64,000 nucleotides of DNA from the NCBI RefSeq assembly GCF_001695855.1, contig NZ_MBSS01000014.1, positions 1 to 64,000 of the forward strand. Direction: 5' to 3'. This DNA comes from Ensifer sp. LC163. GTDB lineage: Bacteria; Pseudomonadota; Alphaproteobacteria; Rhizobiales; Rhizobiaceae. The notes beneath the pieces were generated by a model. The model searched no databases. It saw only the letters and a list, made by a program, of their open reading frames with translations, and was not told the DNA's origin. The stretch's first letter is position 1, and each line of letters starts with the position of its first letter. The position numbers and the translations under genes are program-made. Below are positions 27,845 through 35,240 of this stretch, one piece after another.

Positions 27845-30397
27845 TCAAGCCGCGTAGATCGACCCGTAACCGCGGCCATAGGCTTGGCCGGCGACCGCCG
27901 AGGTACCGGTCTTGAAGCGCTCGATCTTTTCGTTGAGCGCCTCGACCTGGCGGCGCAGACCGTGGATCTCGGCGGTGTTTTCCTCCACCATTGCCGCGTT
28001 CTGCTGGGTGATCAGCTCGACCTCGTGCACCGCCGAGTTGACCTCGTTGAGGCCGGTATACTGGTCCGCGGCTGCAGCCTCGATGTTGCTGACGAGCTGA
28101 TGGATGGTGCCGATGTGGTTGTTGATGACGGTGAGCGCATCGCCGGTTTCCTGCACCAGCGCCACGCCGCTTCTGACCTGCGCCGAGCTTTCGGAGATCA
28201 GCCCCTTGATCTCGCGTGCGGCGCCGGCGCAACGCTGGGCCAGTTCCCGCACCTCCTGTGCCACGACGGCAAAGCCGCGACCGGCCTCGCCTGCCCGTGC
28301 CGCCTCGACGCCGGCGTTGAGCGCCAGAAGGTTCGTCTGAAAGGCGATCTCGTCGATGACGCTGATGATCGTGCTGATCTTCTCGGACGAGCGGTTGATC
28401 TCCGCCATCGCGTCGATCGCCTTGGCGACGACCTGACCGGAATGCTTGGCGTAGGAATTGGTCTCATCGACCGAGACGGTGGTCTTGCGGGCGCTCTCTG
28501 CCGTCGAGCGGACGATCTCGGTCAACTGGCGCAGGGCGCGCGAGCTTTCCTCAAGCGCGGCCGCCTGCTGTTCCGTCCGCCGCGCCAGGTCGTCGGCCGA
28601 AGCCGACAGGTTGCTGGTGCCGCCGGTGATCTCGCCGGTCACCATACGCACGTCGCTGAGCGTGGCGCGCAGCGCCTCGACCGCGTTGTTGTAGGTGCGC
28701 GCCATGATCACGTAGTCGGCCGGCAGATCTTCTGCCATGCCTTCTTCGAGGTTGCCGGCGGCAAGCTCAGCCAGAACGTCCGAAAGCGCGTTCAGTGCCT
28801 GCATCTGCTCGGCCTCAATCCGAGCGCGCTCTTCGGCCCGACGGGCTTCCTCTTCCGCCGAAAGCGTGCGGGCGGCTTCCGCCTCCCGTCCCAGCCGGAC
28901 GTTTTCGACGGCGTTGTCGCGGAACACCGCCACCGAGCGCACCATGTCGCCGATCTCGTCGCCGCGGTTGCGGCCTTCGATCGCCACGTCGAGATCGCCG
29001 TCGGCGAGCCGCGTCATCGTCTCGGTCACGCGCTTCAGTGGACCACGCAGGGTTTCGACCAGCATCAGGCCGCCGATGATCGCAAGCAGCGTACCGGCCA
29101 CCATCGCCACGATCGACATATTGGCCGAACGTTGGCTGTCGAGCTTGCCGGCCTCCTGGGCGCTGCTGACGAAGCTTTCGAGCGTCGCGCTCGCGCCGGC
29201 AACCAGCGTCGAGGCGGCGGCCTTGGCTTCCTGCCAGCGCCCGCCGACGTCGATCAGGGCCGCCGTGCCCTTGTCGATGTTGTCGAGCGACGGCTTGAGC
29301 TTGGCCGGCAGGTCACGCAAGGCAGCATTCTTGCCGCCAAGCTCTGACAGTTTCGCCGCACTGTCGCGAACGGCCTGAATATCGGCCATCACCAGATCGC
29401 GGCTTTCCGCGTCGAGCTTGCGGTGCAGTTCGCTGATATGCAGCCGCGTGCTGTCGAGGCCCTTGAAGGTGTCGCCCATCAACGCGATCAGCGTCTTCAG
29501 CTGCGAGATCTCGCTGTCCATGCCGACGAAGCGCTTGGCGGCCGTGTCGGAATTCTTGGCCGCTTCCTTGGCGAAATCGGCCTCGTATTTCGAGAACTTG
29601 CTGAGGATAGGCACAAGCGCATTCTTCTTCGTCTCGCTGTCTTCAGCGCCGGCAAGGATCCCCTCGACCTTCAGCGCCAGGTCCTTCAGCTCGGCAATCG
29701 GCTTCTGAACCTTTTCCGACGCGATCTTTTCGGCCTCCTCGATCTGCTTGATGAGGTGCGGCAGCAGCTTGCCCGCCTGATCGATCTTGGCGTCGGCATT
29801 GGCAGCCATCGTCACCGGCAGGCGGAATTTCTTGATTCGCTCGGCGACACCCTGGTAGGCGGCGGCATCGAAGAGCAGCGCCTTGGCAAAAGCTTCCTTC
29901 TCACCCGATTCCTTGCGGATGATGTCGATCTGCTTGTAGGCGCTGTTGCCCTGCGCCGTCATGTCGGTCAGCGCCGCCTCGAGCGAAGCCGTCACCTGAT
30001 CCTGCTCGACCTTGATCGACCAGAGCTTTTCGGTCTGGGCCCGCATTGCTTCACCCAGCGACAGCACGGAGGCGATCTCGGACTTGTCCGCCTCACGTGT
30101 CAGCAGGCCGTCGAGGGCGCGAACCCCGCTCTCCTGTTCATCGATCTGGGCACTCAGCGCCCCTCTCGTATCCTCGCTCGGCGCATCGGCAAAAGTCTGG
30201 AGCGCGCTGCGCAGCGCCTGGAAATCCGAGAGATTGTTGATGGTTTCGCGCGTCACGGTCATGTGGCCGTTGAGCGTTCGTGCGGTGAAGAAGCCAACGA
30301 GACCGATACCCGCGATCAGAGCGACCAGCGGAACCACGAAGAGCAGAACCTTGGTGACGATGCGCAGGCGCTGTAAGAGACGATCGATGAAAGACAT
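27845..30397 (-). CDS. Methyl-accepting chemotaxis protein with large periplasmic domain
   Basis: An 850-residue transmembrane chemoreceptor. Transmembrane helix 1 is at about 17-38 and helix 2 at about 428-449; between them is an unusually long, wholly helical sensing region of about 390 residues with no Cache signature. Then come HAMP (LKRVTETMTRLADGDLDV) and the signalling domain with the highly conserved tip [20 protein letters not shown]. The C-terminus lacks a CheR-binding pentapeptide. The ligand is unknown. The start at 30397 has GGGG upstream. No che genes are in the window, so it must feed into a pathway encoded elsewhere. Confidence 0.93.
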   Translation of the reverse strand: MSFIDRLLQRLRIVTKVLLFVVPLVALIAGIGLVGFFTARTLNGHMTVTRETINNLSDFQALRSALQTFADAPSEDTRGALSAQIDEQESGVRALDGLLTREADKSEIASVLSLGEAMRAQTEKLWSIKVEQDQVTASLEAALTDMTAQGNSAYKQIDIIRKESGEKEAFAKALLFDAAAYQGVAERIKKFRLPVTMAANADAKIDQAGKLLPHLIKQIEEAEKIASEKVQKPIAELKDLALKVEGILAGAEDSETKKNALVPILSKFSKYEADFAKEAAKNSDTAAKRFVGMDSEISQLKTLIALMGDTFKGLDSTRLHISELHRKLDAESRDLVMADIQAVRDSAAKLSELGGKNAALRDLPAKLKPSLDNIDKGTAALIDVGGRWQEAKAAASTLVAGASATLESFVSSAQEAGKLDSQRSANMSIVAMVAGTLLAIIGGLMLVETLRGPLKRVTETMTRLADGDLDVAIEGRNRGDEIGDMVRSVAVFRDNAVENVRLGREAEAARTLSAEEEARRAEERARIEAEQMQALNALSDVLAELAAGNLEEGMAEDLPADYVIMARTYNNAVEALRATLSDVRMVTGEITGGTSNLSASADDLARRTEQQAAALEESSRALRQLTEIVRSTAESARKTTVSVDETNSYAKHSGQVVAKAIDAMAEINRSSEKISTIISVIDEIAFQTNLLALNAGVEAARAGEAGRGFAVVAQEVRELAQRCAGAAREIKGLISESSAQVRSGVALVQETGDALTVINNHIGTIHQLVSNIEAAAADQYTGLNEVNSAVHEVELITQQNAAMVEENTAEIHGLRRQVEALNEKIERFKTGTSAVAGQAYGRGYGSIYAA

Positions 30398-30853
30398 TGC
30401 GGACCCCAGATTATTCTTATGAGAGACATGTCCGCGCGGTGGCTTCTTCTTGCTGGAAGCATGGGGTGAAATATCGGCGGAAGCACCTCCCAGGCACCGA
30501 CCGACACTTCTGGAATGGCGCGCCGCCAAGGTTCTGACGCACACCACCCACCGATCGCGTCATGCGATTGGAAGCGGAATCATCGGGACGATAGGCAGCG
30601 AAACTTAAGATTCCGCGAATAGAAACCGGTCCGGGAGACCGTGCTTTCTGCGCGGCGAACAGTCTTCATCACGATTGATCTCGCCAACACGCGGAAGTTC
30701 TACTTGCGATGGAAGAAAAATCGCCAGCTGGCGGGTTGGTGTTTGCACAAAATGGCGGCCGATGCTTAAACGGTAAACGACGTCCGACAACGGATTCGCC
30801 TTTGCCACCGGCCGTCAGGTTCCCGCCCGATTCGGCGCCGCAGGACAGCCAGC
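30398..30853. other. Divergent promoter region between the chemoreceptor and EamA genes
   Basis: This 456-bp stretch has no supported gene or repeat. It must hold the promoters of both flanking genes. Short open frames here lack ribosome sites and protein-like composition. Confidence 0.45.
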
Positions 30854-31762
30854 ATGCAATCCTCCAGCAATTTCCGCGGCATCGTCTTCATGTGTCTGGC
30901 AATGGTCGCCTTCTCCTGCAACGACGCATTGGTGAAATCGGTGACCGGGGCGATGAATGTCGGCCAGATCATGTTCGTGCGCGGGCTGCTGACCACCTTG
31001 ATGGTAATCGTCATTGCCAGGCATTTCCGGGCATTTCGTCCGCTTCGCACCATCATGAAGCCGGTCATCATCCTGCGCATCGTCATGGAGGCGCTGGCAT
31101 CCATCACCTACATCTCGGCGCTCGGGCAAATTCCCCTCGCCAATGCATCGGCGATCATGCAGGCGCTGCCGCTGGCCGTAACGCTCGGCGCCGCCGTATT
31201 CCTCGGCGAACCGGTCGGATGGCGGCGCTGGACCGCCATCTTCGTCGGCTTCATCGGCGTGCTGATCGTGCTTCGCCCGGGCCCCGAAGGCTTTACATCA
31301 GCCGCTCTCACCGTCGTTGCCTGCGTCTTCTGCACCGCCACGCGCGATCTCTGCACCCGTCGCATCGACCACGACATCCCCTCGCTCTACATAACGGTGA
31401 CAACGGCGCTTGTGACGACATTGGTCGGCGCCGCATTGATCGTACCGCTTGGCGGCTGGCAGTCGATGTCCTCGACCACGCTGACCCACGTCGCCGCCGC
31501 CAGCCTGCTCCTGATGGTCGGATACCAGACGATCGTGCTTGCCATGCGTGGCGGCGATATCTCAGTTATCGCGCCCTTTCGCTACACCAGCCTGCTGTTT
31601 GCGATCGCGATCGGCATTTTCTTCTTCTCGGAAAAGCCGGATGCATGGATGCTGGTTGGTGTTGCGGTCATCATCGGCTCGGGCCTTTACACCTTCTATC
31701 GCGAGAGCCGGCGCGGCAGGAAGCCGGTTGCACAAAGCTCCCTGACCGGACCGCTCGAATAG
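30854..31762 (+). CDS. EamA/DMT-family transporter
   Basis: A 302-residue inner-membrane protein with about ten hydrophobic helices in two EamA halves. The first repeat begins at FRGIVFMCLAMVAFSCNDAL and includes GQIMFVRGLLTTLM; the second starts near LTVVACVFCTATRDLCTRRI. The family exports amino acids, nucleosides or other metabolites; the substrate cannot be told. It is followed after 16 bp by mobA, so it may be co-transcribed with mobA-mobB, though a functional link is not obvious. Confidence 0.9.
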   Translation: MQSSSNFRGIVFMCLAMVAFSCNDALVKSVTGAMNVGQIMFVRGLLTTLMVIVIARHFRAFRPLRTIMKPVIILRIVMEALASITYISALGQIPLANASAIMQALPLAVTLGAAVFLGEPVGWRRWTAIFVGFIGVLIVLRPGPEGFTSAALTVVACVFCTATRDLCTRRIDHDIPSLYITVTTALVTTLVGAALIVPLGGWQSMSSTTLTHVAAASLLLMVGYQTIVLAMRGGDISVIAPFRYTSLLFAIAIGIFFFSEKPDAWMLVGVAVIIGSGLYTFYRESRRGRKPVAQSSLTGPLE

Positions 31763-31778
31763 GAACGAAGAAACCTCG

Positions 31779-32444
31779 ATGCCAACAGTCAAGACGTCAG
31801 ATGCGAGACATCCATTGTGGCCGGCCGTCGTCCTTGCCGGCGGACTTTCGCGTCGCATGGGGCGGCCGAAGTCCGACTTGCTTCTGGACGGAAAGACGAT
31901 GCTGTGGCGGATCGTCGAGAGGCTCCAGCCTCAGGTCGCCAGCGTCGCCATCAATCTCAACGGCGCCGGCGAGCGGGCGGCGATCGAGGGGCATCCCGTG
32001 ATTTGCGATACCGTGCCCGGCTTTCTCGGTCCGCTTGCGGGTGTGTTGACGGCGATGCGCCACGCGGCCGCCGCCACGCCGACAGCGACGCATGTCCTCG
32101 TCGTGCCGACGGACACGCCCTTCTTCCCGCATGACCTCGCTCAACGCCTGACCGATGCGATGACGGGACGCGAGCAGATTGCCGTTGCGTCATCCGATGG
32201 TGCGCTGCATCCGCTCTTTGCGCTCTGGTCCGTCGGGCTCGCCGACGATCTCGAACACTGGCTCACGACGGATCCAAAACGCCGCGTGCGCACCTTCATC
32301 GAGCGCCATCCATCCGTCACCGTCGACTTTCCGATGACAACGACGACCAGCGGACTGTTCGATCCCTTCTTCAACATCAACACGCCGGATGATCTGCTGC
32401 GGGCAGAGGAATGGCTGGGCATTCTTGGGGAGAACAGCGCATGA
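31779..32444 (+). CDS. mobA: Molybdenum cofactor guanylyltransferase
   Basis: This enzyme transfers GMP from GTP to molybdenum cofactor to make the guanine-dinucleotide form used by DMSO-reductase-family enzymes. The 221-residue protein has the nucleotidyltransferase motif LAGGLSRRMGRPKSDLLLDG, the metal-binding VVPTDTPFFP, and DPFFNINTPDDLL near the end. An AGGA sits upstream of the ATG. It overlaps mobB by four bases (ATGA), which is typical of this pair. Confidence 0.95.
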   Translation: MPTVKTSDARHPLWPAVVLAGGLSRRMGRPKSDLLLDGKTMLWRIVERLQPQVASVAINLNGAGERAAIEGHPVICDTVPGFLGPLAGVLTAMRHAAAATPTATHVLVVPTDTPFFPHDLAQRLTDAMTGREQIAVASSDGALHPLFALWSVGLADDLEHWLTTDPKRRVRTFIERHPSVTVDFPMTTTTSGLFDPFFNINTPDDLLRAEEWLGILGENSA

Positions 32445-32968
32445 CTGCGACGAAAATTTTCGGCATCGCGGGCTGGAAGAATTCCGGCAAGACCGGACTA
32501 ATGGTTCGCCTCGTCACCGAATTGACGCAGCGTGGATATGTCGTATCGACCGTCAAGCACGCCCATCATGACTTCGACATAGACAAGGTCGGGGCCGACA
32601 GTTTCCGCCACAGGGAAGCAGGCGCCCACGAAGTCACCATCGTTTCAGGCACACGCTTTGCGATCATGCATGAGTTGCGTGGTGCACCGGAGCCGAGCTT
32701 CGAAGGCATCCTCACCCGGCTCGCCCCTTGCGATCTCATTCTGGTCGAAGGCTACAAGCGCGAGCCGATCCCCAAGATCGAGGCCCGTCGGCTCGAATCG
32801 GCGAACCGCGAGCCCTTGGCGCCCACCGATCCGCACATCTGTGCCATCGCCGCCGATCACCCGGTCACGGACAGCGACCTGCCGGTCTTCGATCTCGACG
32901 ACACTGCGACCATCGCCGATTTCGTGGAGAAGGTTACGGGGTTGTTGCCCAAAAGCGACGCTTCCTGA
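32441..32968 (+). CDS. mobB: Molybdopterin-guanine dinucleotide biosynthesis adaptor
   Basis: A GTP-binding protein that assists MobA. The 175-residue protein has an N-terminal Walker A motif FGIAGWKNSGKTGL, then STVKHAHHDFDIDKVGADSF and the Walker-B-like DLILVEGYKREPIPKIE. GGGGAG precedes the ATG at 32441, whose ATGA overlaps the mobA stop. The frame can be opened earlier, but only inside mobA and without a ribosome site. The gene is followed by a RIME copy. Confidence 0.94.
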   Translation: MTATKIFGIAGWKNSGKTGLMVRLVTELTQRGYVVSTVKHAHHDFDIDKVGADSFRHREAGAHEVTIVSGTRFAIMHELRGAPEPSFEGILTRLAPCDLILVEGYKREPIPKIEARRLESANREPLAPTDPHICAIAADHPVTDSDLPVFDLDDTATIADFVEKVTGLLPKSDAS

Positions 32969-33035
32969 CCAGGCTTCAACGCTTCAAGGCGTCGCAATAC
33001 TCTTTCGGCAACGCGGCGAGCGCCTGTTGCACCTT

Positions 33036-33141
33036 TACAGCGCTGCGCGCCAAATATGGCGCGCCAAGGACGCTGTAACACTATAAATTTGCTGCATAAT
33101 TCCTCCTTAGATCGATTCCGATTTAAGGAATTATGCAGTAG
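33036..33141 (+). repeat. RIME-like double palindrome, copy 5 (forward)
   Basis: A full-length but slightly diverged element: TACAGCGCTGCGCGCC pairs with GGCGCGCCAAGGACGCTGTA, followed by the second palindrome ending ATGCAGTAG. Compensatory changes in both arms keep the stem paired. It lies between the convergent mobB and Sel1 genes. Confidence 0.8.
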
Positions 33142-33193
33142 CATTCCCTGAGCGGCGGCCTAGCGACACCACCTGACAGCAGCCGCAGCGTCA

Positions 33194-34222
33194 TCAATCC
33201 TTCGGCAGCGCATCGATCGCCGGTTGCGCCTCAGTAATGCCCTGCGCAGCGGCCTTGCCGTACCAGCGTGCTGCCGCCAACAGATCCTTGTCGACCCCGA
33301 GGGCGTTAGCGTAGGCCACTGCGACGTTGAACTGCGCCTTGCCGTGACCCTGCTCGGCTGCCTTCAGGAACCAGCCGAAGGCCGCTGCCAGGTCACGATC
33401 GACGCCGGAGCCGATCGCATAAGCGACGCCAAGATTGTGCTGTGCAAACTCGTAGCCTTGCTCCGCCGAGAGCGTGTAGAGCCGCGCCGCCTCCTTCGCG
33501 TCGCGCCCCACGCCTCGGCCATCTTGATACATCACCGCCAGATTGTATTGACCAGCAGCATCGCCTGTATCGGCCACCGTGCGGAACCATTGTGCTGCGG
33601 CCGCCTGATCCTCTGCGACACCGATACCGCTGACATACATCAGGCCAACGTTTATCTGCGCAAACTTGTGCCCTTGCTCCGCCGCCTGAATCAAGAGTCC
33701 GAACGCCTTTGCCTGATCCTGCGGCACACCCTCGCCCTTACCGTAGATCATACCCAGTCGGAACTGCGCCCGCGGAAAGTTCTGTGCAGCGGAAAGGCGA
33801 TACCAACGGAGCGCCTCTTCAAGATTTCGCTCGACGCCTTCGCCCCTGAAATACTGCTGTGCCAGCTCGTACTGCGCCATGGCATGCCCGCTCTCAGCGG
33901 CCCGCCTGTACCACTTGAAAGCTTCGGTCTCGTTCCGGGCCACACCGCGGCCCTCCATCAGCATTCCCGCCAAATTGTATTGCGCCGGCACGTTGCCGCC
34001 TTCGGCGGACTTCTGAAACCAGCGAAACGCTTCAGTATCATCCTGCTTGGCGCCTTGGCCGGTGAAGTAGGACCAGGCGATGAGAAACTGGGCGTAGATG
34101 TCCCCTTTCTCCGCTAGCGCTCTGTCTTGATCGGTAGGGATGGGGGGCATTTCCGCCAGCGCGGGGGAAACGGAGAGGCCGAAGGCGAGCGCGGCAACAA
34201 GGCCGAAGACGGCGGGTTTCAT
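33194..34222 (-). CDS. Secreted Sel1-like repeat (TPR-like) protein
   Basis: A 342-residue protein with a Sec signal peptide (MKPAVFGLVAALAFGLSVSP, cleavage after ALA) and about eight Sel1-type repeats of 36 residues. Examples are AQYNLAGMLMEGRGVARNET, AQFRLGMIYGKGEGVPQDQA and AQHNLGVAYAIGSGVDRDLA. Such solenoids bind proteins; rhizobial relatives (ExoR, EsiB-like) act in the periplasm. It is not ExoR by length or sequence that I can recall. GGGAGGA precedes the ATG at 34222. Its partner is unknown. Confidence 0.9.
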   Translation of the reverse strand: MKPAVFGLVAALAFGLSVSPALAEMPPIPTDQDRALAEKGDIYAQFLIAWSYFTGQGAKQDDTEAFRWFQKSAEGGNVPAQYNLAGMLMEGRGVARNETEAFKWYRRAAESGHAMAQYELAQQYFRGEGVERNLEEALRWYRLSAAQNFPRAQFRLGMIYGKGEGVPQDQAKAFGLLIQAAEQGHKFAQINVGLMYVSGIGVAEDQAAAAQWFRTVADTGDAAGQYNLAVMYQDGRGVGRDAKEAARLYTLSAEQGYEFAQHNLGVAYAIGSGVDRDLAAAFGWFLKAAEQGHGKAQFNVAVAYANALGVDKDLLAAARWYGKAAAQGITEAQPAIDALPKD

Positions 34223-34392
34223 CCATTCCTCCCGAGGCAAACCGTTCAATACGAACATTAAGCAACGAAAGGTTGATTCGACAACGAATTTCCCCTGTCC
34301 GGCGAAACATCGCACTCCATCCTCTCGCGCGCTCATCCTGCCGAATGGCCGAGACAATGCTGACGTTCGCCGCACTCACCCATTGTCGGCCG

Positions 34393-35136
34393 TCAATTCG
34401 TGGCGCCGACCGTCATTTCATCGGGAATATCGTTGAGGCGGACGAAGCTGTAGCCCTTGGCTTTCAGGTCGAGAATACCGCGTGCGACGCCGGCGCCGGC
34501 GGTGTGCGTCGGCTGGTTGATGTGAGCGATGATGACGTCACCGTCTTGGGCGTTGCGGATACGCTTCTCGGCCATGGCCGCCCCCAGCAGCGAGCCGCCG
34601 TCGCCATTCACGGAATAGCCGGCGATGCGGTAGCCCATCTCGCGGATCTGGCTCATCGAGGAATGGCTGTATTTCGCCGTCGCGCCGCGGAACCAGCGCG
34701 GTGCCGCAAGGCCATGCGCCCTGATCGCCGCAGCCCCGTCTTCGACTTCGGCCGCAACGGCCGCGCTCGAGCCGGCGGCAGCCAGCCCATAGACGGAAAC
34801 CTTGACGTCGATCGGCGGCACATGCATGGCGCCGTGATCTTCGATTTCGAAGAGATCCGGGTGCGCCTTCATCACCTCGACCGCCAGCCCGTTGCGCTTC
34901 AGCCAGCGCGCCGTCACGAAGATCGTCGCAGGGATGCGGTTCTCGATCAGGGTGCCGAGGATACGCATGTCGGTCGCGCCGCTGCAGGCGTCGAGCGTCA
35001 GCGCCACGCGCGGCGGCTGGTCCTTGCCCGCGGGATTGCTCGGAAGCCGCAGGTCCGGCTCGACAAGCGCCGGCGCCGCATGGGCGGACTGGGCAAGCAG
35101 GCCAAGGGAGGCAATGAGAAGAGCGGCGGTTTTCAT
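34393..35136 (-). CDS. Polysaccharide deacetylase-family protein
   Basis: A 247-residue exported protein with a signal peptide (MKTAALLIASLGLLAQ, cleavage after AHA) and a NodB-type fold. Seen are VALTLDACSGATD (motif 1, Asp present but Ala-Cys where the second Asp usually lies), the metal motif HGAMH, RWFRGATAKYS (motif 3) and DVIIAHINQPTHTAG near the C-terminus. The altered motif 1 occurs in a group of proteobacterial deacetylase-like proteins, so activity on a wall or capsule polysaccharide is likely but unproven. The start is chosen for the signal peptide; no strong ribosome site is seen. Confidence 0.85.
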   Translation of the reverse strand: MKTAALLIASLGLLAQSAHAAPALVEPDLRLPSNPAGKDQPPRVALTLDACSGATDMRILGTLIENRIPATIFVTARWLKRNGLAVEVMKAHPDLFEIEDHGAMHVPPIDVKVSVYGLAAAGSSAAVAAEVEDGAAAIRAHGLAAPRWFRGATAKYSHSSMSQIREMGYRIAGYSVNGDGGSLLGAAMAEKRIRNAQDGDVIIAHINQPTHTAGAGVARGILDLKAKGYSFVRLNDIPDEMTVGATN

Positions 35137-35176
35137 GGCAATCCGGAAGAAGAAGAAGACTGAAACGGCAACGGCA

Positions 35177-35204
35177 GAAACCCGCCCTGTGACAGGCGGG
35201 TTTC
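35177..35204 (-). terminator. Terminator of the OmpA-like gene
   Basis: A 10-bp stem (GAAACCCGCC / GGCGGGTTTC) with an 8-base loop lies 37 bp past the stop of the OmpA-like gene on the minus strand, ahead of the deacetylase gene. Confidence 0.8.
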
Positions 35205-35240
35205 CTAAGCGTTGCACGGGCGGTCGTGCCCGAGGCTTGA